Shown here: one piece after another, positions 54,968 through 63,750 of the stretch
How the letters are laid out: each line of letters begins with the position of its first letter
How positions within the stretch are numbered: position 1 is the stretch's first letter
Assembly: GCA_903825645.1 (NCBI GenBank)
Contig: CAIKBL010000025.1
Location: 1-64,000, forward strand
Reading direction: 5' to 3'
DNA from: an uncultured Pseudomonadota bacterium
Lineage (GTDB): Bacteria; Pseudomonadota; Gammaproteobacteria; Ga0077536
Length of the DNA stretch: 64,000 nt
Program-made: the position numbers and the translations under genes
The notes under the pieces: generated by a model
Database searches by the model: none
Told to the model about the DNA's origin: nothing
Seen by the model: the letters and a program-made list of their open reading frames with translations, nothing else

Positions 54968-55891
54968 CTAGGTCCCCCGTTTCTTTGCGCGCTGCAGCAG
55001 AAATTCGGTGCCGGGGTAATTCTCCGGGGTCAATAAATATCGGGAGACGGTGTCGCCGAACGACTCGCCCATTCTCAATCCCCGCAACACGGCATCCACA
55101 TCAACAAGATGGACGCCGCCCACAGCGCTAACCCCTCGGGCGAAAAGAGGTTCAGGGAAAAAACTCGCAGTCGGCCCCACAACGGACACCGTGGCATCGA
55201 GTACACAGTGACCAAGTGCCTCTTCGAGCGAATTGTTCAGCAGAGTCGCTGCCGTACACACAACTTTATTGCACTGCCCGAGCACGCCCGGGTCGAGCGT
55301 TATCTCGAATCCTTCCCCTCGATTCACCATCGAGACCTTGCGCTCAAGGACGTAAACCGGGACCCCTAATTCGCGTGCCTGGCGCACCAAGGGCGGGAAA
55401 TGCCCCACCATACCGAGCGTATCACCGGACACAAGATTTAAACCAAAAGAGCTAGCCCGCATGGGCGGCACGTAGCCGCTTGCACGCCAGACGCTAGCGG
55501 TCACAGCGTTCATGCCGGCCATAGCGAGCGAGCGTTCGGCATCATCCCCTGTCGCGTAGGCGGCGATCAATTCCATAGGATCACGCCCTACGAGTGCTTC
55601 GGGCGGGAATCTGTGCGGCATATCCTGCTGTCCCGGGCCAAGCCACGCGTAGTAGAGCCCGGCGCTGCCATCGTCAAGTTCCAGTAACCCGAATTCGACT
55701 GTTCGAGTAGCGTCCGGGGCGGGCTCAGGCAGATACACGCGCGTAATTCGACGCGCGCCGAGCGCTTCGAGCGCACGAATACCGATCGACGCGAGATCGG
55801 CAAAAACCGAACGTCCGACAAGGCGCCTCAGGCGGGTAATTCCCGTTCGCGCGACGACGAGCGGCTTAACGCCCACCCGGCAGTCCCGCAC
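54968..55891 (-). CDS. DUF364-like Rossmann protein
   Basis: The protein has 307 residues with a GTG start at 55891. The C-terminal two thirds resemble the DUF364 fold: AMAGMNAVTASVW, DTLGMVGHFPPLVRQARELG, PVYVLERK and CTAATLLNNSLEEALGH. This fold was proposed to bind metals or sulfur compounds, but its function is unknown. The N-terminal part (VARTGITRLRRLVGRSVFAD) is unassigned. Its start overlaps the end of the decayed phosphotriesterase-like gene, indicating a former operon. It is convergent with the LLM-hydrolase module. Confidence 0.65.
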   Translation of the reverse strand: MRDCRVGVKPLVVARTGITRLRRLVGRSVFADLASIGIRALEALGARRITRVYLPEPAPDATRTVEFGLLELDDGSAGLYYAWLGPGQQDMPHRFPPEALVGRDPMELIAAYATGDDAERSLAMAGMNAVTASVWRASGYVPPMRASSFGLNLVSGDTLGMVGHFPPLVRQARELGVPVYVLERKVSMVNRGEGFEITLDPGVLGQCNKVVCTAATLLNNSLEEALGHCVLDATVSVVGPTASFFPEPLFARGVSAVGGVHLVDVDAVLRGLRMGESFGDTVSRYLLTPENYPGTEFLLQRAKKRGT

Positions 55892-56809
55892 TGAGCGGAC
55901 GCGGCGGATACTTGGCTAGGATGGTGTCAATCTGCCCATCAGGCCGTCCCCGGTCACGAAGCATAGCCCGCATTTCTCTGAAAATGTGGTTCGGACACCA
56001 CGTTGGCCGCAAAATATTGCATGTATTCATGTGTTTGTGCCTCCGTTAATGGGCGCCCTCGCCAGCAAAGCCTGGAATCAGGTAAACGTAGGGTTCGCTC
56101 CAGATATCACGCTTCGATCGACTGCATCATCTTTCTCACCAAGTCTGAGCCGGGCTGAAAAATCGAGGTCGCAGACAAAACAAAACCGACCCCGCCTCCT
56201 CGGCGAGCGCGGGGCGATAGGCCGGATCAGCAATGCCGTCGGAATGTCCGATTACCAAGGGATCAGCGTCCGCATCATTCACCAAAGACGCTATCGATTC
56301 GATCGTGTCCGCGACAACCATCATGCGTGTAGACAATGAGGGCGGCAGTAACTTTGCCGAACGGACGGCAGCAGTCAGCCATTTCCGCTCCCATGCCGAG
56401 CCCGTCGGTCGCCGGTCGCCCTAATAGTCTCGCTCATCTCGTTAACGTAGATTTCGGTCACCTGCTCGGTGGAAAGATAACGGAAGGTAAACCCATTACC
56501 TTTCGTCTCAAAACATGCACCTGTCGTACAAACGATGTTCGTACTCGATTTCTGGCTGAGTCCGGCCCGAAACGCCGCCGTCTGTCCCGGTCTATGGGAC
56601 AAGGTTCCACCCAGAGACGAACCCAGGGCCTGCAGCTCGTGCCTTCGGTCTACGCCCCTAGCCATACCCTCTGCGTGCTTACATTTTGGCGCATCGGCAT
56701 CAAGTTCCCCGCCCGGGAAGCCGACAAGTATATGTTTGCGAATCAGGGTCCGGCCGAGTTTTTCTGGACTCAGGATGCCCGTCGTGGTCTGAATGTTGGT
56801 CAAGGACAT
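55866..56809 (-). pseudogene. Phosphotriesterase-family gene, decayed
   Basis: The minus strand from ATG 56809 reads GILSPEKLGRTLIRKHILVG and ARGVDRRHELQALG, the N-terminus of a phosphotriesterase-like metal hydrolase. The H-x-H metal motif is changed to R-x-H, with Lys instead of Glu between. The middle survives in another frame (PLVIGHSDGIADPAYRPAL) and the end in a further one (PNHIFREMRAMLRDRGRPDG, then QIDTILAKYPPR). Frameshifts and missing segments make a functional product impossible. It formerly preceded the DUF364 gene in one transcript. Confidence 0.78.
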
Positions 56810-56838
56810 AGGAGCTGCTCGCCCTTTGATTGATTTTT

Positions 56839-56864
56839 ACCGCGCCCTGCCACTGTGGCGCGGT
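56839..56864. repeat. Inverted repeat in the korC upstream region
   Basis: Arms accgcgcc and ggcgcggt with a 10-base spacer lie about 130 bases before korC, between it and the divergent decayed phosphotriesterase gene. It could be a regulator operator or an old terminator; the sequence alone does not decide. Confidence 0.4.
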
Positions 56865-56992
56865 AGTATTTCCATCATCAGGCAGGAATCCGTTGAACTA
56901 AAGACTTTTTTCTACACGCAGTGCGAAGTACACTGCCCACGGTTTGGGAAGGGGCCTTTAATTGAGCCTGTTTAGGAAAAAGGAAAGAGGCT

Positions 56993-58819
56993 TTGCATAC
57001 AACTGACATCAAAAATCCAGACTACTTCCATAAGGTAGTGGACTGCCAGTGGGCCTGTCCGGCCCATACACCTGTTCCGGAATATATTCGCATGATCGCG
57101 GCCGGCCGTTACGCCGACGCCTACATGGTGAATTGGTATTCCAACGTCTTTCCGGGCATCCTCGGCAGGACCTGCGATCGGCCCTGCGAGCCGGCCTGTC
57201 GGCGCGGGAGGGTAGAAGAGGACAATCTCGAGAAGCCTGAGCCTGTAGCGATCTGCCGACTCAAGCGGGTGGCGGCCGACCATAAAGGCGATATTTCAGC
57301 GCGCCTGCCCAAAATCGAGACGGTCAAAAACGGAAAGCGCATCGCCTGTATCGGCGGCGGGCCGGCGTCACTCACCGTAGCGCGCGACCTCGTCCCACTC
57401 GGTTACCAACTCACGATATTTGATCAGGATCCGAAAGCGGGTGGTTTCATGCGCACCCAAGTTCCGCGATTCCGCCTACCCGAAGAAGTTATCGACGAAG
57501 AAGTCGGTTATATCCTCGATCTTGACGTCGAGTTCATCGGCGGACGTCGGATCGATTCACTGAAAGCGATACTGGCCGAGGGTTACGACGCAGTCTTCAT
57601 CGGCTGCGGTGCGCCACGAGGACGTGATTTGGAGATCCCGGGGCGACAGGAAGCCGCCGGGCAGATCCACATCGGCATAGACTGGCTCTCTTCCGTATCC
57701 TTTGGACACATCGAGAAAGTCGGCAAGCGCGTCATCGTACTCGGTGGCGGCAATACCGCGATGGACTGCTGCCGCAGTGCGCGCCGTCTCGGCGGGGATG
57801 ACGTCAAAGTGATCGTCCGTTCTGGCTTCGAGGAAATGAAAGCCTCGCCTTGGGAAAAAGAGGACGCCCAGCACGAGGGGATCCCGATCATCAACTGCCA
57901 CGTGCCAAAATCGTTCACGCACGAGAATGGCAAATTGACGGGCATGATGTTTGAAAAAGTACATGCCAAATATGATGACAACGGCCGCCGTACGCTGGTC
58001 CCAACGGGCGAGCCTGATATTTTCTTCGGCTGCGATGAAGTCTTGATTGCCGTTGGCCAGGAGAACTCATTTCCTTGGATAGAACGAGACGTCGGTCTCG
58101 AATTCGACAAATGGGGATTACCTGTTCTTAATGAAACAAGCTTGCAGTCTACGATTCCCCAGGTGTTCTTCGGAGGCGATGCCGCCTTCGGACCTAAGAA
58201 CATTATTTGGGCCGTTGCCCACGGTCATGAAGCTGCCATCTCGATCGACCAGTTCCTAAATGGCGAGTCACTCGACACACGGCCGGCACCCCATCTCAAC
58301 CTCATCTCGCAAAAGATGGGGATCCACGAATGGAGCTATGACAACGACATTTCCAACGAGTCGCGAAACATCGTCCCTTGGGCTGCCGCAGAAAAAACTC
58401 TGAAAAGTATCAAGATAGAGGTTGAACTCGGGTTTGATGCCCAGACTGCCCTGAAGGAAACCCAGCGCTGTCTGAACTGTGATGTTCAGACCGTTTTCAA
58501 GGCCCCGCTGTGCATTGAATGCGATGGCTGTGTGGACATCTGCCCGATGGACTGTATTACCTTCACAGAAAACGGCGAAGAAGCCGAGCTTCGCACACGC
58601 CTGACTGCGCCGGCTCTGGTGGCCTCACAGGATTTGTATGTGGCAGATGGACTCAGAACCGGACGGGTGATGGTGAAAGACGAAGACGTCTGTCTGCACT
58701 GTGGCCTGTGTGCCGAACGCTGTCCGACCGGCGCGTGGGATATGCAGAAATTTCTACTCGATATGGCTCATGCCGAACCGGCGAGACGCCTCACGAATTC
58801 GCGGAGGAATGCCGCGTGA
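56993..58819 (+). CDS. korC: 2-oxoglutarate:NADP+ oxidoreductase flavin/Fe-S subunit (KorC, GltD-like)
   Basis: The protein has 608 residues with a TTG start behind a strong AGGAAAGAGG box. The N-terminal Fe-S domain has CQWACPAHTPV and CDRPCEPACRRGR. The FAD loop is ACIGGGPASLTVARDLVPLG (about 118-137) and the NADPH loop IVLGGGNTAMDCCRSARRLG. The C-terminus carries two [4Fe-4S] sites: CIECDGCVDICPMDC and CLHCGLCAERCPTG. Such a subunit lets a 2-oxoacid:ferredoxin oxidoreductase exchange electrons with NADP(H), as described for KorABC of anaerobic aromatic degraders (Thauera/Azoarcus). It overlaps korA by four bases (GTGA). Confidence 0.88.
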   Translation: MHTTDIKNPDYFHKVVDCQWACPAHTPVPEYIRMIAAGRYADAYMVNWYSNVFPGILGRTCDRPCEPACRRGRVEEDNLEKPEPVAICRLKRVAADHKGDISARLPKIETVKNGKRIACIGGGPASLTVARDLVPLGYQLTIFDQDPKAGGFMRTQVPRFRLPEEVIDEEVGYILDLDVEFIGGRRIDSLKAILAEGYDAVFIGCGAPRGRDLEIPGRQEAAGQIHIGIDWLSSVSFGHIEKVGKRVIVLGGGNTAMDCCRSARRLGGDDVKVIVRSGFEEMKASPWEKEDAQHEGIPIINCHVPKSFTHENGKLTGMMFEKVHAKYDDNGRRTLVPTGEPDIFFGCDEVLIAVGQENSFPWIERDVGLEFDKWGLPVLNETSLQSTIPQVFFGGDAAFGPKNIIWAVAHGHEAAISIDQFLNGESLDTRPAPHLNLISQKMGIHEWSYDNDISNESRNIVPWAAAEKTLKSIKIEVELGFDAQTALKETQRCLNCDVQTVFKAPLCIECDGCVDICPMDCITFTENGEEAELRTRLTAPALVASQDLYVADGLRTGRVMVKDEDVCLHCGLCAERCPTGAWDMQKFLLDMAHAEPARRLTNSRRNAA

Positions 58820-60657
58820 AGTCGATTACCGCAACCAATGATTTCGTTATCAAGTTCGCTAACGTCAACGGCTCAGGCTCAGCATCGGCAAACGAATTGT
58901 TCGCCAAGTCGATACTGCGCATGGGCGTTCCCGTTAGCCCCCGCAATATTTTTCCGTCAAACATTCAAGGTCTACCGACCTGGTATGAAGTCCGGGTAAA
59001 TGAGGCGGGCTGGCTTGGCCGGCGTGGCGGCGTAGATTTAATGGTCGCCATGAATCCGCAGACTTGGGATAACGATCTCAAGGAGATCGAAACCGGCGGC
59101 TACCTGTTTTACGATAACTCTAAGGAAGTCGCCCCTGAGAAATTCAGGGATGATATCCACGTCATTGGCATGCCGCTGACGTCGCTATGCAATGCCAGCT
59201 ATGGTGATCCCCGTCAGCGTCAGCTCTTCAAGAACATCATTTATATTGGAGCGCTTTCGATTCTCCTCGAGATAGAGGAAGAAGCGATTGCCCAGCTAAT
59301 TGCTGAGCAGTACAAAGGCAAAGAAAAACTGCTGACGCCGAACCTGAATGCCCTGAAGATTGGGCGGGACTATGCTCGGGAAAACCTCCAGCACCCTATC
59401 GGATTGAGAGTCCGTCGCGCGGATAATGTCGGCGATAAGATCTTTCTGGACGGCAACATGGCTGCGGCCCTCGGATGTGTGTACGGGGGCGCAAGCGTTT
59501 GTGCCTGGTACCCCATCACGCCGTCTTCCTCGCTGGCTGAGGCGTTCCAGCGTTATTGCAGCAAATTTCGGGTCGACCCGGAGACGCAGCAAAACCGCTA
59601 CGCCATCGTGCAGGCCGAGGATGAGATTGCCGCTATCGGGATCGTGATGGGGGCAGGCTGGAACGGAGCACGAGCGTTCACCGCGACCTCCGGTCCAGGC
59701 GTATCGCTGATGACCGAATTCTTGGGACTCGCCTATTTCGCAGAGATCCCAGCGACAATTATCAACGTCCAGCGCGGTGGCCCTTCCACCGGGATGCCGA
59801 CACGGACACAGCAAGCCGACTTGATTGCCTGCGCTTATGCCTCGCACGGCGATACCAAGCATGTCCTGCTCTTTCCGGAAGATCCGACTGAGTGTTTTGA
59901 GCACGCCGTAGCGGCGCTCGATTTGGCCGACAGGCTGCAGACGCCGATATTCGTGATGACGGATCTCGACATCGGCATGAACCAGCGCTTATGCGAACCG
60001 TTCAGTTGGGACGATTCCCGCACTTTCGATCGCGGCAAAGTAATGACGCGAGAAATGTTGGATGCAGGTCGAGATTTTGGGCGTTATCTGGACGTCGATG
60101 GCGACGGGATCCCCTATCGAACTTACCCTGGCACCCATCCCACCATGGGCGGTTACTTCACGCGAGGCACGACCAAAAACGCCCGCGCCACTTATTCCGA
60201 GGCAGGCCCTGATTACCTGTATAACATGCAGCGTCTTCAGCGCAAATTCGACACGGCAAAGACGCTCGTGCCGCAACCTGTGTTGCGCAAGGCATCAACG
60301 CCAGCCCGCACCGGGGTAATTTATTACGGATCGACAAGTCCGGCGATGGCTGAAGCCATCGGCGAGCTCGAGGCCCGAGGCTTGGTACTGGATCTGCTGC
60401 GTGTTCGCGCCTTCCCTTTCGGCGAGCCTGTGGTCGATTTTGTTTCCAGCCATGACGAAGTGTTCGTGGTGGAGCAGAACCGCGACGGCCAGCTCCGAAC
60501 CATGCTTATCAACGAGCTTGGGGTGGATCCTGCACGTGTGATTCCGATTCTGCACTATGACGGCACGCCCATTACTGCCCGCTTCATTACCCAGGCGATC
60601 TCGGAAATGATGCGCGCCCTGCATATTGACGCACGCAAGACCGGTAAGGTGGCCTGA
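58816..60657 (+). CDS. korA: 2-oxoacid:acceptor oxidoreductase fused gamma-alpha subunit (KorA)
   Basis: The protein has 613 residues from GTG 58816, behind a GGAGG box; earlier in-frame starts lie inside korC. Residues 1 to about 190 are the gamma domain (FVIKFANVNGSGSASANELF, VNEAGWLGRRGGVDL). The alpha domain follows with CAWYPITPSSSLAEAF, AIVQAEDEIAAIGIVMGAGW, ATSGPGVSLMTEFLGLAYFA and NVQRGGPSTGMPTRTQQADL. It binds substrate and CoA in the oxidative decarboxylation of a 2-oxoacid. 2-oxoglutarate is the most likely substrate by similarity, not proven. Confidence 0.9.
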   Translation: MKSITATNDFVIKFANVNGSGSASANELFAKSILRMGVPVSPRNIFPSNIQGLPTWYEVRVNEAGWLGRRGGVDLMVAMNPQTWDNDLKEIETGGYLFYDNSKEVAPEKFRDDIHVIGMPLTSLCNASYGDPRQRQLFKNIIYIGALSILLEIEEEAIAQLIAEQYKGKEKLLTPNLNALKIGRDYARENLQHPIGLRVRRADNVGDKIFLDGNMAAALGCVYGGASVCAWYPITPSSSLAEAFQRYCSKFRVDPETQQNRYAIVQAEDEIAAIGIVMGAGWNGARAFTATSGPGVSLMTEFLGLAYFAEIPATIINVQRGGPSTGMPTRTQQADLIACAYASHGDTKHVLLFPEDPTECFEHAVAALDLADRLQTPIFVMTDLDIGMNQRLCEPFSWDDSRTFDRGKVMTREMLDAGRDFGRYLDVDGDGIPYRTYPGTHPTMGGYFTRGTTKNARATYSEAGPDYLYNMQRLQRKFDTAKTLVPQPVLRKASTPARTGVIYYGSTSPAMAEAIGELEARGLVLDLLRVRAFPFGEPVVDFVSSHDEVFVVEQNRDGQLRTMLINELGVDPARVIPILHYDGTPITARFITQAISEMMRALHIDARKTGKVA

Positions 60658-60658
60658 C

Positions 60659-61714
60659 ATGACCTATCTCGCAAAGCCTCGGCTCCATCATCCTTCGCTC
60701 CCGCATAACGCGCTAGGCTATACCCGGCGCGATTATGAAGGTCGAATCTCTACCCTGTGCGCCGGCTGCGGGCATGACTCAATTTCGGCAGCCATCATCC
60801 AGGCCTGCTGGGAACTTGATATCGAACCACATCGAGTAGCTAAGCTCTCGGGGATCGGCTGCTCATCCAAGACGCCAGATTATTTTCTCGGTAATTCGCA
60901 CGGTTTCAATACGGTGCACGGCCGTATGCCTTCCGTGCTGACAGGCGCGAATCTTGCGAATAGGGCCTTGCTCTATCTCGGGGTCTCCGGGGATGGCGAT
61001 TCTGCATCAATCGGATTGGGGCAATTCGCGCACGTCATGCGTCGAGGCGTCAACATGGTCTATATCCTCGAAAATAACGGGGTGTACGGTTTGACCAAGG
61101 GCCAGTTCTCGGCCACAGCAGACAAAGGCTCTGCGTCTAAAAAGGGCGTCGCCAATGCGGATTCGCCGATTGACACCGCGTCACTGGCGCTGTTGATGGG
61201 CGCCACTTTCGTCGCGCGGAGTTTCTCCGGTGACAAAGGACAGTTAGTGCCGATGATTAAAGCCGCCATCGGCCATCAAGGTGCAGCATTTATCGATGTC
61301 GTTAGCCCTTGCTTGGCCTTCAACAATCACCCTGGCAGTACTAAAAGCTACGACTATGTCCGAGATCACAACGAGGCCGTAAATTTCCTAGACATCATTG
61401 AGGGGCGACCAGAAATCACGACCGACTATGCGGCTGGAACGTCAGTCGATGTGGTACAACACGATGGGACCATTATTCGCCTACGTAAGGCGGCGGCGGA
61501 CTATGACGCGACAGACAAAGTCTCCGCCATGAACTATATCCAGAAGCATCATGCCTTGGGTGAAGTGGTGACGGGTCTGCTGTATATCGACAATCAATCT
61601 ACCGATATTCACGCCAACCTGAATACGGTCGCGACCCCCTTGAACGCGCTGACAGAAAAAGAGCTTTGTCCCGGATCGGCAGCGCTCGCGAAACTCAACG
61701 CGTCCTTGCGCTGA
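60659..61714 (+). CDS. korB: 2-oxoacid:acceptor oxidoreductase beta subunit (KorB)
   Basis: The protein has 351 residues. Thiamine-diphosphate and [4Fe-4S] binding are shown by STLCAGCGHDSISAAII, KLSGIGCSSKTPDYFLG, GVSGDGDSASIGLGQFAHVM, YILENNGVYGLTKGQFSAT and DVVSPCLAFNNHPGS. It forms the catalytic core with KorA and passes electrons to the internal Fe-S cluster. Its ATG lies one base after the korA stop, so translation is coupled. The order is korC-korA-korB. Confidence 0.92.
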   Translation: MTYLAKPRLHHPSLPHNALGYTRRDYEGRISTLCAGCGHDSISAAIIQACWELDIEPHRVAKLSGIGCSSKTPDYFLGNSHGFNTVHGRMPSVLTGANLANRALLYLGVSGDGDSASIGLGQFAHVMRRGVNMVYILENNGVYGLTKGQFSATADKGSASKKGVANADSPIDTASLALLMGATFVARSFSGDKGQLVPMIKAAIGHQGAAFIDVVSPCLAFNNHPGSTKSYDYVRDHNEAVNFLDIIEGRPEITTDYAAGTSVDVVQHDGTIIRLRKAAADYDATDKVSAMNYIQKHHALGEVVTGLLYIDNQSTDIHANLNTVATPLNALTEKELCPGSAALAKLNASLR

Positions 61715-61721
61715 TTCATTT

Positions 61722-61751
61722 GGGCTGTCGGTCCGACCGGCACGGCAGCCC
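61722..61751 (+). terminator. Hairpin after korB
   Basis: Stem gggctg...cagccc enclosing an inner ggtc/gacc pair, 8 bases after the korB stop. A smaller palindrome gctcat-c-atgagc follows directly. It probably ends the kor transcript between the convergent korB and ribA genes. Confidence 0.5.
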
Positions 61752-61832
61752 GCTCATCATGAGCAATCGATTGAGCGTCGTCAGGGGTCCGCCGAGGGCG
61801 CTAGATAACCTGTAGCCACCCGAAGGCTCGCG

Positions 61833-62654
61833 TCATTTATCCGAGAAATCTAAGCTCTCCAGTTTATGACCCCAGTCGCGCTTGGCCGCCAGGTAGCGTT
61901 TGTTGTAATCGTTGATCCCCGTGACATGCGGCTCCGCCACCACCTCTTTCAACCCATATCCGGTTAAGTCTTCGATTTTTTTGGGATTATTGGTCAATAA
62001 CCGGAACCGACGGTTCCCGACAAAATAATGAAGCAACGCCGCGGCATCGGTGAAATCGCGAGAGTCATCGGGCAGACCGAGTGATCGATTGGCTTCATAG
62101 GTATTTTCGCCCGCGTCCTGTAAAAGATACGTGGCGGCTTTCGCCCAGAGGCCTATCCCTCGTCCTTCATGACCGGACATGTAAATAAGGACCCCACCGC
62201 TGGGACAAGCCTGAATGCGGGACATAGCAGAAATGAACTGAGGTCCACACTCACAGCGCTGCGACCCGAAAACATCACCGGTCATACAGCTCGAGTGGAC
62301 CCGTACCAACGGGTCATCCCCAAGTCGGGGGTTTCCCATCACCAGTACGCTATTGACCGCCATACTGGATGCCAACATGGCGAAAAGCTGTTGTCCGCCC
62401 TGCTCCCGCAGATCTCGCGCTAACGCCTCTACTTTGGCGAGCTCCGTGCTCCGGACGGTTGCATACCACTGAACCATGAAGTTCGATCCATCGAGTTGAA
62501 CCGGCATAGGGATAGGGCCTAGCACGTTGATGGCAATCTCCCCTTCCAAGGGCGATGTTTCCACCGAGATGACGGTACCCTCGCGATTAATACGGAATAA
62601 CTTGCCTGCATCGATCAAGCGGCGACGTATCGTGGGATTAAGATAGGTGAACAT
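61833..62654 (-). CDS. ribA: GTP cyclohydrolase II
   Basis: The protein has 273 residues, somewhat longer than the about 200-residue E. coli enzyme because of an N-terminal extension of about 60 residues (MFTYLNPTIRRRLIDAGKLF). The zinc site CMTGDVFGSQRCEC (C-x10-C-x-C) is at about 124-137. The catalytic segment is YMSGHEGRGIGLWAKAATYL, and LLTNNPKKIEDLTGYGL is also typical. It opens GTP to the first riboflavin precursor, releasing formate and pyrophosphate. It is the only riboflavin gene in the window. Confidence 0.93.
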   Translation of the reverse strand: MFTYLNPTIRRRLIDAGKLFRINREGTVISVETSPLEGEIAINVLGPIPMPVQLDGSNFMVQWYATVRSTELAKVEALARDLREQGGQQLFAMLASSMAVNSVLVMGNPRLGDDPLVRVHSSCMTGDVFGSQRCECGPQFISAMSRIQACPSGGVLIYMSGHEGRGIGLWAKAATYLLQDAGENTYEANRSLGLPDDSRDFTDAAALLHYFVGNRRFRLLTNNPKKIEDLTGYGLKEVVAEPHVTGINDYNKRYLAAKRDWGHKLESLDFSDK

Positions 62655-62737
62655 ATCGTTTATAACAGCCGGCTGGAGTACTCGAAAAGGGGACGGAATA
62701 TGCCCCGCAGTCGACGCGGGGTCAACGCGAAAAATAG

Positions 62738-63253
62738 TTAGTGGTCGGGTGGCAAAGGAGACTGCAGCTGCTTTAAAAACTGATACAGCGCGCGCGTTGC
62801 GCGTGGCGGGCGTTCCTGTTCCCGCTCTTGCTCCTGACGCGCGTTACGAATCAATTGACGGAGATGTTGGCGATCCAGATCCGGATGGCGCATCGCCAGT
62901 CGCTCAAGCACGACATCACCATCCCGTAGCAGCGCCGCTCGCAACGCTTCAAGCTCGTGCATTCGTCTCACTTCGTGGACACCCGGCTCCAGCGCCGCCT
63001 TGATGGCTATCTGAATCGCCACGTAATCTTCCGCTTCGAGTATCCCGCCCAGATGTCGCAGCTGTCGCTGTAATGCACCCTTCTGGAGTTTGCGACCGAC
63101 CACGACCTCCTCCCGAAGCGCGCTCGACAGAGGCAGCCGTTTGAGCAGGCTGTCGGGTAGTTCCACCAGCTGCCGTCCTAGCGCTTGCAATGCGAGATGT
63201 TCGCGCTTGAGTTGCGATTTACTCTTAAGATCGTCGTTGTCATCTCCGTTCAT
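62738..63253 (-). CDS. darP: Ribosome biogenesis protein DarP (YjgA, DUF615)
   Basis: The protein has 171 residues and is mainly helical and highly charged. Typical DarP segments are SKSQLKREHLALQALGRQLV, LPDSLLKRLPLSSALREEVV and GALQRQLRHLGGILEAED. A C-terminal helix is rich in Arg/Gln/Glu. It binds the 50S precursor and helps late assembly in gammaproteobacteria. It lies 10 bases after the carboxymuconolactone-decarboxylase-like gene. Confidence 0.92.
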   Translation of the reverse strand: MNGDDNDDLKSKSQLKREHLALQALGRQLVELPDSLLKRLPLSSALREEVVVGRKLQKGALQRQLRHLGGILEAEDYVAIQIAIKAALEPGVHEVRRMHELEALRAALLRDGDVVLERLAMRHPDLDRQHLRQLIRNARQEQEREQERPPRATRALYQFLKQLQSPLPPDH

Positions 63254-63263
63254 AGTACGGTCA

Positions 63264-63725
63264 TCACGGCGTATGCTTGACCGTCACGCCGCGTTCCGCG
63301 AAGACCTCTTTGGCCATCGTAATGCCGTTCAACGCCGCCGGGAAACCCGCATAGACCGCCATTTGCATAATCGTTTCCACGATTTCTTCTGGTTTGCAGC
63401 CCACATTAAGCGCGCCGTTGATATGGGCCTTCAACTGAGGCTGCGCATAGCCGTGGACGGTGAGTGCCCCAACGGTAATGAGCTCGCGCGTACGAAGGTC
63501 GAGCTCAGGGCGCGAGAGAACCTGGCCGTAGCCCCACTCTATCACCCAACGTCCAAGCTCCGGCGCGATATCCTGCAAGCTTTCGACAGCTTTCGAGCCA
63601 CTCGCCCCTGTCACGCGCGCAAGCGTCTCCTTGCCCTTGATGTAATCCGCAGATTCCGTCGTAGTTTCCGCCATGGCACAGGCTCCTATGAGTAAAGTGA
63701 GAATAAATCCGCCAACTATTTTCAT
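63264..63725 (-). CDS. Exported carboxymuconolactone-decarboxylase-like (AhpD-fold) protein
   Basis: The protein has 153 residues from ATG 63725, which has a GAGGG box. An N-terminal signal MKIVGGFILTLLIGACAMA resembles a lipoprotein signal, with Cys16 as a possible lipid site. The AhpD-like fold follows: RWVIEWGYGQVLSRPELDLR, TRELITVGALTVHGYAQPQL, HINGALNVGCKPEEIVETIM and GFPAALNGI. A single Cys (NVGCK) is present instead of the CxxC of peroxidase members, as in gamma-carboxymuconolactone decarboxylase. An exported member is unusual. Confidence 0.85.
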   Translation of the reverse strand: MKIVGGFILTLLIGACAMAETTTESADYIKGKETLARVTGASGSKAVESLQDIAPELGRWVIEWGYGQVLSRPELDLRTRELITVGALTVHGYAQPQLKAHINGALNVGCKPEEIVETIMQMAVYAGFPAALNGITMAKEVFAERGVTVKHTP

Positions 63726-63750
63726 CGCACCACCCTCTGGAATGGCCTGC

